Source: Codonopsis lanceolata (lineage: Eukaryota; Streptophyta; Magnoliopsida; Asterales; Campanulaceae). Taken from it: a stretch of DNA of 64,000 nucleotides. Positions 10,549 to 22,002 of this stretch are shown here, in pieces; within the stretch, counting starts at the first letter, position 1; each line of letters starts with the position of its first letter. The notes beneath the pieces are model-generated. The model saw only the letters and a program-made list of their open reading frames with translations. It was not told the origin of the DNA and did no database searches. The position numbers were made by a program, and so were the translations under genes. The stretch is from positions 58,229,693 to 58,293,692 of the forward strand of contig CM028379.1 of the NCBI GenBank assembly GCA_013146195.2, read 5' to 3'.

Positions 10549-11340
10549 TGTAACGCCCGAAACTCGGAACCGACATCGCGGTCCCACAATTTGGCCACGT
10601 CACCAACATTCACAATTTAAATCAAAATTCTTTCCAAAACTCATTAAAAATAAACCTTAAAATATTGTTATCTCAAGTCAAAAACAAACCCATGATAATT
10701 CAATACAAAATTAAATACTTAACATAAGTCAACAACTTAGTCAAAGTACGACCACGTAACTAAATAAATAATCTAGATCTAGAAATCTTGAAACCGCCAT
10801 CTTGATCTACCCGAGCCAAAGTTCTCTAATAATCTTACTCATTACTTGAGAAAGGAGAGTATGAAGGGGTGAGCAAACAATGCTCAGTAAGATCATATAC
10901 AACCCCTCCGGTTACTAAGGAGGAGTTTGCCATAAACAAATCAGAGATGAATAATTTAAGTCATTCAAAATCAATTGTTAAAAATCGATAAGCGGAAGCA
11001 GTAATCAAACTTCAAGTCAAGGTAACGAGAATCCAAACGAAGATAAATATACAAAGGTGACTCGAGTAACCAACGATCACCAACCGTCCCATACGGATTG
11101 GAGACAATTGATTTCTCACAGAATCCCATGATCACATAAGTAAATTAAACATTTACTCCGAAGAGTCTCGATAATTCGATAGTTCAATAGTTCTATAGAA
11201 CTTGGTATATCCGGATAGCCATACCACTAGCTAGGTGGAATTCGGTAAATTCAATTGTTTGATAATCATATCCACTAATCAAGTAGTATTCGATAAAATG
11301 AGTAATTCGATAATCATGTAACCAACTTAGTGATCATGGT
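10549..11340 (-). repeat. Tekay-1 5' LTR, first part (split by Tekay-2)
   Basis: The LTR edge is TGTAACGCCCGAAACTCGG at 10549. It runs to 11340, where Tekay-2 inserted, and resumes at 22812 after the ATGGT duplication. The text contains no coding sequence. Confidence 0.85.
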
Positions 11341-11932
11341 TGTAACGCCCCAAACTCAGGTCCGACCCTTTTGGACCCACATCTGGCCACGTCACTACAA
11401 ATCCAAACTTAAAAAAAAATACTAAATTAAAACTCTATCCAACTAGAATTACAAAAGTCTTCAATTTAAAATACAATCATCCAAAATAAATTACGAAACA
11501 AAAAGGCTACTAAAATTAGCTATGTCTTCAATAAATTCCAAAACATATAAATATGTCCTAAACATCTTGATTCCTTCACGGGTATCCTCTACCTCAAGCT
11601 TAGTCCTTAATTTCGATCTGGAAGAAGAGTGATATGAAGGGTGAGGGAATAAAGCTCAGTAAGATCATACGTCTCCCCTCCGGTTTCTAAAAAGGGGTGA
11701 CTCAAAGAATAATCGTGATGTATGTAAAACAGAGTTTAGATATTTGATAACTTGCAAAATCAAAAGATAGGTATCGAACGACAAGAATATATATTCTTTT
11801 TAAATGGAGAGTCCAAACAAAATAATATGGATCAAATAAGTTTGTCATTACTAACTGTCCCATACTAGCTAGTAATAACCAAAGATCAAAAATATTTATT
11901 AAGACCACGGAAGGGTCTATTGACCAAGAACC

Positions 11933-12030
11933 GAATCCCCCTAAGGGTACGCAAATCTCCCGTAAGGTACACGAATCCCCCGAAGGGTACACAAATCCCC
12001 CGTAGGGTACATAAAACCCCTGAAGGGTAA
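11933..12030 (-). repeat. Five ~20-bp tandem repeats able to form UNCG-type hairpins
   Basis: On the minus (sense) strand the units read ACCCTTCAGGGG, ACCCTACGGGGG, ACCCTTCGGGGG, ACCTTACGGGAG and ACCCTTAGGGGG, each followed by 'attt/gtgt'. Several are C-stem, UNCG loop, G-stem hairpins. The corresponding array in the other LTR is at 21023-21120. Confidence 0.75.
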
Positions 12031-13115
12031 AATGTTAAGGTATATCCGGATTACCGTACTCACGGACCAAATGGTGCAATTAAATTTATTTAATTGTTTG
12101 TCACGTAATCCCCGTGACGGGTTGTTCATACTTAGTGATCATAATTATTTTAAAAAATATAGATGGTACTAAAAATGTACCACTATCAAACAATACTTGT
12201 ATTGCAAATCATTATTTTCAATACAAAGGAGTAAGCCGATAAGTTGACAAATACGACATAGATTTTTCGATGATCAAAAATATTTCATGCGAAGAAGTTT
12301 AAGCACAAAAATTATGATAATGATATCATAACGAAGATATTCAACAAGGGCTAACGACGGAGTCAAAACAACTACCGACACAAAGTCGGGTATGGCAATT
12401 GAAGGAACAAATTTTCAAAAATTAGCGGAAGCCTAACATAAAAAAAATATTTATATAGTTTTACAAAGAACCTAAAAGAAACGTAATCTCTTACCTCGAA
12501 ATGCTTAGCAACGATAATCCCTGAACCCGTATAATCGTTTCAAGCTCGTTCGTCCAAAACTAACATTACGTAACAAAATACCCATTAATAAATCTATATA
12601 GACACACCTATAATAATTTTATTATTATTATTATCCTTATTTATTATTATAATCTCTCTTGATTTCTTAGTCCATTCAACCGTCACTATTGCATTCAAGT
12701 GAATTGAAATTTTCAATCCACACACACTGATACATATAGTAATATTCCTATGTAGGGTACTGACTACTCTTATATCCATATATATAACAAAATAAAATAT
12801 TAATTGTATTAAAAAAACATCATACATGCATTGTTATTGATACAATTACTTATATATAGATATACTCCCTCCGCCATACATACATACATACATACATATA
12901 TATATATATATATCATTACATGTACTTGCATCTTCACCCAAAACCGATTAATTGAATTTATGAAATACGATATTATAATAATATCATATACATATAATCA
13001 TTACTCCTATCTCATAGGTATAGGTATGTACTTACACTTTCACCCAAAACCAATTAATTGAATTGTGAAATAAGATATTATAATAATATCATATACATAT
13101 AATCATTACTCCTAT

Positions 13116-13354
13116 TTAGGGGGTAAATCGAAACCACGGAACCGAATCGAACCAAACCAAACCAGTCGGTTTGGTTCGGTTTTGGTCGAAGACGGTTCGG
13201 TTTCGGTTTCAAAAATTGGAAAACCATGCGGTTCGGTTCGGTTCACGATTTTTGGTATCGAACCAAATCAAACCATCTTATATATTTTTATTTATTTATT
13301 CTATAATATATATTATATTACATTTATTAACTATTTTGAACCTTTGATTTATTC

Positions 13355-13395
<41 letters not shown>

Positions 13396-13765
13396 ACGAA
13401 TACTAAATCAAACAAAATCTTGATTGTTGGAGAACTATTATTTCTTCCATTGTTTGTGTTTATTTTAGAATTTGTATTGTTTTATTTACAATAATTTGTT
13501 GTTAGTAGGTTATTTCCTAATTTTGATGTTAATTCCAAATTTAAATCTTATTTTTATTGTTATTTTTAATGTTGGTTAATTTCATTAAAAATAATTTATA
13601 TAAACCACAAAACCGAACCAAACCAAACCAAACCGAGTGGTTCGGTTCTGTTCGGTTCCAAGTCTTGCGCGATTCGGTTCGGTTTGAGATTTTTGGAACC
13701 ACTAGGAGGCGGTTCGGTTTGTGGTTTTGGCATAAACCAAACCAAACCGAACCACTTACACTCCT
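13116..13765. mobile_element. hAT-type non-autonomous element (650 bp), CGGTTCGGTTTGG-rich
   Basis: It is present in the left Tekay-2 LTR only; the right LTR keeps the empty site near 22213-22224. Flanks are a perfect 8-bp duplication ACTCCTAT at 13108-13115 and 13766-13773. Imperfect inverted ends are TTAGGGGGTAAATCG and AGGAGTGTAAGTGG. Both arms are packed with 'ggttcggtt' and its reverse complement, and an inner (TA)n run lies at 13357-13391. No transposase is encoded. Confidence 0.88.
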
Positions 13766-14377
13766 ACTCCTATCTCATAGGTATAGGTATATATATGTAT
13801 CCATGTTATATCAAGTAGCCTACACACACTGTACCCGTACAGAACAACCCAAAAAAATTGAACACACATAACTGCAACATTGTACAATAAACAATTCAAA
13901 CTTAACTATATCATCATAATATAATGGTTTACCTAATATGTCTCTTCCTTCAAGATTTTTACGACTGTCTATTCCCTCAACTCCGCTGCTGCAGTGACCC
14001 TCTTTTCGACTGTCGCACTGACCTTTTTTTTTGTGTACTCGGTTTCTCTCCATCTCTACTTTTTATGTAGATAAAACCATATTAGGTTTTCTAACCCTAA
14101 CCACCTTACCGGACCGGACCAGAATTCATTTAAGTTACACTCATAAAAAAAAAATTAGTTATTTGATATGAGTCAAAAACGGGTCAAACCCAATCTAATT
14201 TAACTGGTTACTAAATAGGTTCACACCATTAAATTAACACAAAACAATTATAACATTAATTATATAGGTCCAAAACGATTGTAATATTAATTAATGCTAA
14301 TTAATATTTTAGCTAAAAATTTATTGGTAAAAAAATTTATCGGGGTATTACACTCTCCCTAAACTTAACGTACCAAG

Positions 14378-14581
14378 TCAAACGAAGAGTTCGGGGTGCT
14401 TCTCCCTCATTTCCTCTTCGAGTTCCCATGTAGCTTCCCTCTCGATGTGATTGTTCCATTGAACCTTGACATAAGGAATGGTTCGCTTTCGAAGAACTTG
14501 ATCCTTTCGATCTACAATTTTAATGGGCCGCTCAGCGTAACTAAGATCCTCCCTTAAAAGAAGTTGTTTATACTTGATCAC
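14378..14581 (-). pseudogene. Tekay-2 chromodomain tail
   Basis: Minus-strand reading 'YAERPIKIVDRKDQVLRKRT' then 'IPYVKVQWNNHIEREATWEL' and 'EEEMREKHPELF' is the C-terminal chromodomain-like module of Tekay-type chromoviruses, thought to steer integration to marked chromatin. It is separated from the integrase GPY/F region by a frameshift at about 14580. Confidence 0.88.
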
Positions 14582-15357
14582 ATGGCTCGGATCTGGAACA
14601 TATTCCTCAACATTGAAACATGGAACACATTGTGCACCCCTAAAAGTACTGGTGGCAAGGCTAGTCGGTATGCAACTTCCCCGACTTGTTCGAGCACTTC
14701 AAATGGTCCCACAAATCTCGGGCTAAGCTTACCCTTAATACCAAATCTCATAACCCCACGCGTAGGGGAAACCTTGAGGAACACATGATCCCCTACTTCG
14801 AATCCGAACTCACGTCGGCGTTTATCGGCGTAGGACTTCTGTCTACTCTGATCTGTTAACATTCTCCTCTTAATCTGTTGTACTTTCTCCGAGGTAATCT
14901 GTACCAATTCTAGTCCCAACAACTTTCGTTCTCCTACTTCATCCCAACATGTAGGCGTACGACACCTTCTTCCATACAACGCCTCATATGGTGCCATATC
15001 AATGCTTGCATGATAACTATTGTTGTAAGTGAACTCTACTAGGGGTAAATGATCATCCCAACTACCTGGAAAGTCTAAAGCATAAGAACGAAGCATATCT
15101 TCCAAAGTCTGGATGGTCCGCTTAGATTGGTCGTCTGTATGCGGATGGAAGGCCGTACTCATACTCAAAGTGGTGCCCAAGGCCTTCTGCAAACTACCCC
15201 AAAACTTCGAGGTAAACCTGGTGTCGCGATCAGACACAATCGAGACTGACACTCCGTGTAACCTGACAATCTCATCTACATACATCTTGGTCAACTTTTC
15301 CAACGGGTCATTTATCCAGAAGGCTAAAAAGTGTGCTAACTTCGTCAAACAATCCAC
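14578..15357 (-). pseudogene. Tekay-2 integrase core and GPY/F domain (defective)
   Basis: This is a long open stretch of 259 residues: 'CLTKLAHFLAFWINDPLEKL', 'VSDRDTRFTSKFWGSLQ', 'FHPHTDDQSKRTIQTLEDML', 'YNNSYHASIDMAPYEALYGR', then 'KGKLSPRFVGPFEVLEQ'. Two defects are visible. The catalytic Glu of the DQSE motif is Lys (DQSK). About 100 bp just upstream, which should carry the first catalytic Asp (the DFVxGLP motif in Tekay-1), is deleted. Integration activity is therefore impossible from this copy. Confidence 0.9.
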
Positions 15358-15821
15358 GATAACTCAACATGGGCATTGACTGTAAAAATCCTCCCGGTCT
15401 CTGATGTTCGCACTTCACTTGCTGACACACGAGACATTTGGACACAAACTCTGCAATTTCTCGCTTCATATTACTCCACCAGAAAATGTCTCGCATATCC
15501 CAATACATCTTTGTGCTCCCATGATGTATCACAAATCTTGAATTGTGAGTTTCTTCTAACACTTCCCTCTTTTAACTCTAGATCTGATGGAATGCAGACC
15601 CTCTTACCAAAGCATAAAATACCATCCCCTCCAAGTCGAAAGTCCACTTGAGCTCCAATCTCTACCCCTTCACAAATTTTTACTAATTTCGGGTCGACTT
15701 TCTGGGCAGTTTTGATCCTCTCTAGCAAGGACGGCTGAAGACTCAATCGTGCCAAATAACCTTTTCCTCCCCTTACCCGAACTTCCAAACCCAAATTCTC
15801 GATATCCTCGAGAATGCTCTT
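15340..15821 (-). pseudogene. Tekay-2 integrase zinc-binding region
   Basis: The HHCC region is seen as 'FVIHHGSTKMYWDMRDIFWW' and 'EIAEFVSKCLVCQQVKCEHQ'. Upstream is the RNase H-integrase linker 'LEVRVRGGKGYLARLSLQPS'. Two overlapping frames (15308-15562 and 15471-15794) show a frameshift near 15550. Confidence 0.85.
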
Positions 15822-16365
15822 CTACTTTGATAACATCATTGACAAAGTTCCTTTGCTCTTACGACTCAAAGCATCAGCCACAACATTGGCTTTACCTGGG
15901 TGGTAGAAAATGGTGCAGTCATAGTCCTTCAATAGCTCCAACCATCGCCGCTGTCTCATATTCAATTCTTTCTGAGTAAAAATGTACTTAAGACTCTTGT
16001 GGTCGGTATAAATCTCACAAGTCACTCCATATAAATAATGTCTCCAAATCTTTAAAGCAAACACTACCGCGGCTAACTCCACGTCATGGGTTGGGTAGTT
16101 TCTTTCAAAGTTCTTTAATTGCCTTGAGGCGTAGGCAATCACCTCCCCATCTTGCATTAATACACACCCCAGACCTTTCAACGAAACATCACTGTAGATC
16201 ACAAACTTCTTTGATCCTGACGGTAAAGCAAGAATTGGAGATGACACCAATCTTTTCTTCAACTCCTCGAAACTTGCCTCACACTCCTTTGTCCAAACAA
16301 ACTTCTTGTTTTTCTGAGTCAACTGGGTTAGAGGTCCTGCGATTTTTGAAAACCCTTATACAAAA
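15822..16365 (-). pseudogene. Tekay-2 RNase H
   Basis: A 166-residue open stretch begins at the end of RT: 'FVWTKECEASFEELKKRLVS', 'FVIYSDVSLKGLGCVLMQDG', 'AYASRQLKNFERNYPTHDVE', 'IYTDHKSLKYIFTQKELNMR' and 'HPGKANVVADALSRKS'. All expected motif blocks are present. It ends at a stop at 15822. Confidence 0.92.
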
Positions 16366-17065
16366 CGACGATAATATCCTGCTAGCCCCAAGAAACTTCG
16401 AACTTCTGTAGCGGACGTCGGTCTCTCCCAATTTACTACTGCCTCTATCTTGGTCGGGTCTACTGAGACTCCATCTTTTGACACTACATGACCCAAGAAA
16501 CACACCGTTTCCAACCAAAACTCACATTTCTTAAACTTCGCATATAATTTCTCTTCCTTTAAAATCTGCAGTACCGCTTTCAAGTGTTGTTCGTGCTCTT
16601 CTCGAGTTTTTGAGTAGATCAATATATCATCGATGAAGACAATTACGCACCGATCTAGAAGTTTTCAAAACACTCGGTTCATTAAGTCTATAAATGATGC
16701 CGAAGCATTCGTCAACCCAAATGGCATCACCAAAAACTCGTAGTGTTCGTACCGTGTTCTGAATGTAGTCTTAGCAATATCATCCATCCTGACTCTCAGT
16801 TGGTGGTACCCCGAACGAAGATCGATCTTAGAAAAGTAGCATGCACCTTGTAGCTGGTCAAAAAGATCATCGATCCTTGGTAACGGGTACTTGTTCCTCA
16901 CCGTGACCTGATTCAATTCTCGGTAATCGATGCATAGCCTCATCGTCCCGTCTTTCTTCCTCACAATCAAAATCGGAGCACCTTATGGTGATACGCTAAG
17001 TCTAATAGGCTCTTTCTCCAACAACTCCTGTAATTGTTCCTTCAATTCTTTAAGTTCCGCCGGAG
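16356..17065 (-). pseudogene. Tekay-2 reverse transcriptase
   Basis: Motifs in order: 'KKDGTMRLCIDYRELNQVTV', 'KIDLRSGYHQLRVRMDDIAK', 'TRYEHYEFLVMPFGLTNASA', the catalytic 'VIVFIDDILIYSK', 'FLGHVVSKDGVSVDPTKIEA' and 'FLGLAGYYRRFV'. Stops at about 16983, 16663 and 16355 are single-codon lesions; the domain is otherwise full length. Confidence 0.93.
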
Positions 17066-17990
17066 CCATTCTATAAGGTGCTTTAGAGATTGAGGCTGTC
17101 CCAGGCGCTAAATCAATTAAGAATTCCACCTCCCTCTCTGGTGGAAGTCCATATAATTCATCAGGAAACACCTCCGTAAACTCCCTAACCACAGGAAGTG
17201 ACTCTAGACTAACCCCTTCCTTACGTGTATCAGTAATGTGCGCCAAATAACCTTGGCAACCCTTCCTTAATAATCTACGAGCTTGCATTGACGAGATACA
17301 ACCTGTTAGGGCCGTCGGCTTAGAACCCTTAAATCGAAACTCCGGTTCTCCTGGAATACCAAATATTACCTCCTTCCCAAAACAGTCCACCTTAGCATGA
17401 AAGGCGGCTAACCAGTCCATTCCCAAAATTATATCAAAATCTTGAATATCTAAGGAAATCAGATCTATAGGCATTTCTCTACCCTCCAAATTCAACGAAC
17501 AAGGCCTATATACTGAAGTCACTGGAATAGACTCCCCCGTTGGTGTATCTATAACTAACTCATTATCTAGGTTTTGTGGCGGCAGTTTCATGCGTTGTGC
17601 AAGGGATGTACTCCCTCCGTCCCTAAATAATCGTCCTGCTTGACCCGGCGCACAGTTTAAGAAAAAGTAATTGACTTGATTATTTATATTGGTTTAATGT
17701 GTAGTTTCCTTTAATGCCCATGTATATGTGGCCCATAATTAAAGTAGAGTGAAAAAGTAAGGGTAAAGTGGTAAAAGTGATGTTCTAAAAAGGTAAATTT
17801 CAAAGTGGACAATTATTTTGGGACGGACGAAAAAAGAAAGGAGGACGATAATTTAGGGACGGAGGGAGTATATATTACAGAATGTGTTGCACCTAGATCA
17901 ATCAATGCATACAAATTACGAGAGGAGAGTTGGACAGTACCTGCCACCACGTCATTAGTAGCGCGAGCATCTCTTGTGGTCATTGCATAT
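17066..17990 (-). pseudogene. Tekay-2 protease and linker, split by a Stowaway MITE
   Basis: The active-site region 'LYALIDLGATHSVIYT' (D-L-G in place of D-S/T-G) lies at about 17875-17935. The MITE at 17611-17868 follows, and the protein resumes as 'MKLPPQNLDNELVIDTPTGE'. Further landmarks are 'DFDIILGMDWLAAFHAKVD' and 'LPPEREVEFLIDLAPG'. Confidence 0.9.
17611..17868. mobile_element. Stowaway MITE (258 bp)
   Basis: Ends CTCCCTCCGTCCCTAAATAA and its near-perfect reverse complement ('atttagggacggagggag') are flanked by TA at 17609-17610 and 17869-17870. TA duplication with a CTCCCTCCGTC terminus defines the Stowaway (Tc1/mariner) type. It interrupts the protease of Tekay-2. Confidence 0.95.
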
Positions 17991-18054
17991 ACTCTACCTT
18001 GCTCCCTTGGTTTAGGTTTGTCCCCGCCACCAGTGTTCTGAACAACTCGATTCC

Positions 18055-19335
18055 TCAGTGGCTCAGGGCAATCTCTGACTTTGTGTCCCATCTTTCCACA
18101 GTTAAAACAAGCTCCTGTTTCCATGTGGCAAGCCAACGTCGGATGCTTTCCCCCACATGTCTTACAACTCTCAATTTGTCCCCGATTCGCATTCCATCTG
18201 TCTTGACCTTGGTCCTGTCTTTGATCTTGTCCTTGATTCTGATTCCAACTCCCTGATTTGACCCCTTGGATCTATTATCATCTGTGGTTCTCCTCTTGTG
18301 CCCACTGTAACTATCTCCTCGATGACCTGACTGATCCCGAGAATTATTTCCTTGATAACCCGACTGATCCCGAGAACTACCTCCAAGACTCTCAAAATCT
18401 CTCTTTTTATCCTCCCTCTTCTTCTGATAGTTTGCTGATACCTGTTCAAGTATTCTAGCCCGGTCGACAACTTCAGCATAAGTCTTCAATTGTAAGGCTA
18501 CTAAGCGATGACTAGTTCTCCCATCGAGGCCTCTTTCAAACATCCTAGCCTTCTGTTTCTCATTCTCAATGAGACCAGGAGCGTATTTTTATAGCTCCAT
18601 GAATTTGACAGTATACTCATCCACCGTTATCTTTCCTTGTTCTAGATTTAGGAATTCAACCAGCTTGCCGTCCTGCACACTTTCAGGAAAATATTTCTTG
18701 TAGAAGACCTCGACGAAAGTCTCCCATGTGTATTCTCCAGCCCCAGTTGCTTCAACAATTCTCATCTCAAACTACCACCACTGATCAGCCTCTCATTCGA
18801 ACTTGAAAGTGAGGAGGTTGACCTTTTGCTCACTTGCGAGAGTCATCGTTCTAAAAATCTTCATCATACTTTCAACCCATTCCTCTGGTTTAATGGTGCC
18901 AGGTGCGCCTGAGAAGGGCTTAGGGCTTCTCTTCTAAAATATGTCAAGGGGGTCCTTTGCTACTGTTGGAGGTTGAGGAACTACAGGCGGAGGTTGTGGT
19001 GTAGCAGGTGGAGGTTGCGGTGTAGCAGGCTGAGGTTGCGGTGCAGCAGGTTGAGGTTGTGGTTGGACCATTTGACCAATCCTGTTTACAGCTTGGGTTA
19101 AATTTTGTAGAAGGTTCATCATAAGGACAGGGCCCACTAAAGTGAGATTTGTTGCGTTTAGCTGAGGCACTTCAGGGACAGGGTTTTCATTACTCATACT
19201 AAATTGGGTCCCAGATTGTTCCCACACACTTTCGAAAATGGAGTCTTCTACTTCTCTTCCTCCCCCGTTTCCTCGGCCACGACCACGGCCTCGGTTAACG
19301 GTACGTCCTCCTCTACGTGCCATATTTTGATACAA
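18055..19335 (-). pseudogene. Tekay-2 gag
   Basis: Begins 'MARRGGRTVNRGRGRGRGNG' (Met at 19323), then a stretch of Pro-Gln repeats (about 18975-19050). An in-frame TAG at 18934-18936 precedes the gag domain, which reads 'KRSPKPFSGAPGTIKPEEW' and further on 'MFERGLDGRTSHRLVALQLK'. A Gly/Arg/Ser/Gln-rich basic region and the zinc knuckle CFNCGKMGHKVRDC at 18068-18109 follow. Several stops lie between 18543 and 18934. Confidence 0.9.
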
Positions 19336-19711
19336 AAACGAGGAAGTGTCAAATGATATCTAAAATTCCATCATACTAAGATGTGATTGCTATCTGACAA
19401 GACGTAATTGGAAACAATTTACACACTTGTTATGTAATATCAGATTCCTTCCCAAAGTTGTTATCAAAATCTTATGCTCTCGAAACCAATATCAAATACA
19501 AAATATAGTTGAAAGGAAACATCAATGTATTCAAAAATAGTCTCCCAAAATTTATTAAGTATCAAAAAAAATTTCAACCCACATCTCAAAATTTGGCCAC
19601 ACTTAGTGTATTCCATGTCTTATGACTAAAAGAAAACAAAAGACCATCTGAACAAACCTAACGACTATGATGGCCATAAACGAAATTAAATACTACTGCA
19701 GGAGTGATATC

Positions 19712-20215
19712 CTATCTAGTTTCCTGACTCGGACGCGTCTTCCTCTTCAATTGGATCATATAATCATCATTATTTAGACCGACATTAGCATTAGCCTCCA
19801 CACCCACGAGAGCCACAGAGTTGACATCAACTTCTATATCGACGCTTTTGTCATCTTCAACCTCTTCCTCGGACCTTGGATCCTCTTCTATGTTTGGACC
19901 ATCATCAATGGCCACTTGGAGTGCGTCCCATACTTTCTCAAAACTCCGATGCGTCTCCCTGAGTCTGAGGTGCATATCCCAATTGTGTGCCTAAGACTCC
20001 GTGATATCATCACGAGGCTTATGCAAAGTCTACGGGACATCCTTTAACACTTGTGTTTGTCTTCGCAGTTTAGTCTCTAGCTCTCTTTTCTCTTCTCTCA
20101 ACTTTTTATTGATCCTCTCTGCTTCGATTAGCTTATGGTGTGTCCTAGCTAACATTCATTAGGTAACTTCCAGAGGTGAAGCAACAGACTTCCGAGCGGT
20201 TGTTTTACGCGTCAT
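19712..20215 (-). pseudogene. Tekay-2 copy of the extra ORF upstream of gag
   Basis: Starting at the ATG at 20215 the reading 'MTRKTTARKSVASPLEVT' is followed by two stops, then 'MLARTHHKLIEAERINKKLR' with further stops after 'VLKDVP' and before 'AHNWDMHLRLRETHR'. It aligns along its whole length with the intact ORF 9909-10358 of Tekay-1, including the acidic C-terminus ('NIEEDPRSEEEVEDDKSVDI'). The gap to the gag ATG is about the same in both elements (~390-405 bp). Confidence 0.8.
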
Positions 20216-20412
20216 TCCTACAAGTGAACAGAAGTACATCATTTTTTTTAACGAAATAATCATTTCTTTAATCATTTGTTAGATCATAACTTAATTAGCT
20301 ATTATCAAAACTTATTGCTACTGAGTAGCCAAAGACATACAAAATCATAATCCTATTCTCTCGTCATCTCCAACTTCCACCATTCTAATGCTATGACTAA
20401 TCGGATCTAAAG

Positions 20413-20429
20413 CCTAAGCTCTGATACCA
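20413..20429 (-). other. Tekay-2 primer-binding site (initiator tRNA-Met type)
   Basis: Minus strand TGGTATCAGAGCTTAGG, three bases inside the LTR. Confidence 0.9.
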
Positions 20430-20432
20430 ATC

Positions 20433-21964
20433 TGTAACGCCCCAAACTCGGGTCCGACCCTTTTGGACCCACATCTGGCCATGTCACTACAAATTCAAAC
20501 TTAAATAAATACTAAATTAAAACACTATCCAACTAGAATTACAAAAGTCTCCAATTTAAAATACAGTCATCCAAAATAAATTACGAAACAAAAAGTCTAC
20601 TAAAATTAACTATGTCTCCATTAAATTCCCAAACATATAAATATGCCCAAAAAATCTTGATTCCTTCACGGGCATCCTCTACCTCAAGCTTAGTCCTTAA
20701 TTCCGATCTGAAAGAAGAGTGATGTGAAGGGTGAGCGAACAAAGCTCAGTAAGATCATACGTCGCCCCTCCGGTTTCTAAGAATGGGTAACTCAAAGAAT
20801 AATCGTGATGTATGTAAAACAGAGTTTAGATATTTAATAACTTGTAAAATCAAAAGATAGGGATCGAACGACAAGAATATATATTCTTTTTAAATGGAGA
20901 GTTCAAACAAAATAATATGGATCAAATAAGTTTGTTATTACTGACTGTCCCATACCAGCTAGTAATAACCAAAGATCAAAAATATTTATTAAGATCACGT
21001 AAGGGTCTATTGACCAAGAACCGAATCCTCCGAAGGGTACGCAAATCCCCCGTAGGGTACACAAATCCCCCGAAGGGTACACAAATCCCCCGTAGGTACA
21101 CAAATCCCCCGAGAGGTAAAATGTTAAAGTATATCCAGATTACCGCACTCACGAGCCAAGTGGTGCAATTAAATTTATTTAATTGTTTGTTACGTAATCC
21201 CCGTGACGGGTTGTTCATACTTAGTGATCATAATTATTTTAAAAAATATAGATGGTACTATAAATGTACCACTATCAAGCAATACTTGTATTGCAAATCA
21301 TTATTTTCAATACATAGGAGTAAGCCGATAAGTTGACAAATACGACACAGATTTTTTGAAGATAAAAAATATTTCATGCGAACAAGTTTAAGCACAAAAA
21401 TTGTGATAACGATATCATAACGAAGATATTCAACAAAGGCTAACGACGGAGTCAAAACAACAACTGACACAAGGTCGGGTATGGCAATTGAAGGAACGAA
21501 TTTTCAAGAATTAGCGGAAGCCTAACATAAAAAAATATTTATATAGTTTTACAAAGAACCTAAAAGAAACGTAATCCCTTACCTCGAAATGCTTAGCAAC
21601 GATAATCCCAAAACCCGTACAATCGTCTCAAGCTCGTTCGTCCGAAACTAACATTACGTAACAAAATATCCATTAATAAATCTATATAGACACACCTATA
21701 ATAGTTTTATTATTATTATTATCCTTATTTATTATTATAATCTCTCCTGGTTTCTAAGTCCATTCAACCGTCACTATTGCATTCAAGTGAATTGAAATTT
21801 TTAATCCACACACACTAATACATATAGTAATATTCCTATGTAGGGTACTGACTAATCTTATATACATATATATCACAAAATAATATATTAATTGTATTTA
21901 AAAAAAAACATCATACATGCATTGTTATTGATACAATTACTTATATATAGATATACTCCCTCCG

Positions 21965-22002
<38 letters not shown>

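Larger units (their letters stand above)
11341..14352 (-). repeat. Tekay-2 3' LTR (3012 bp including a 650-bp hAT insertion)
   Basis: It aligns end to end with 20433-22806. The size difference is almost entirely the hAT insertion at 13116-13765 with its 8-bp duplication. It contains an array of ~20-bp repeats at 11933-12030, a TA/CATA microsatellite near 12880-12915, and a duplicated 'cacccaaaacc(g/a)attaattgaa' block near 12935 and 13041. It is non-coding. Confidence 0.93.

Noticed and set aside
11702..12129. Minus-strand ORFs with 'GGFxYPxGDLCTLRGI' repeats
   Set aside because: These are translations of the ~20-bp LTR tandem array; better explained as RNA hairpins than as protein.
12866..12880. 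'actccctccg' as a Stowaway end in the Tekay-2 LTR
   Set aside because: It occurs in both LTRs with no partner end; at most an ancient fragment fixed before insertion.
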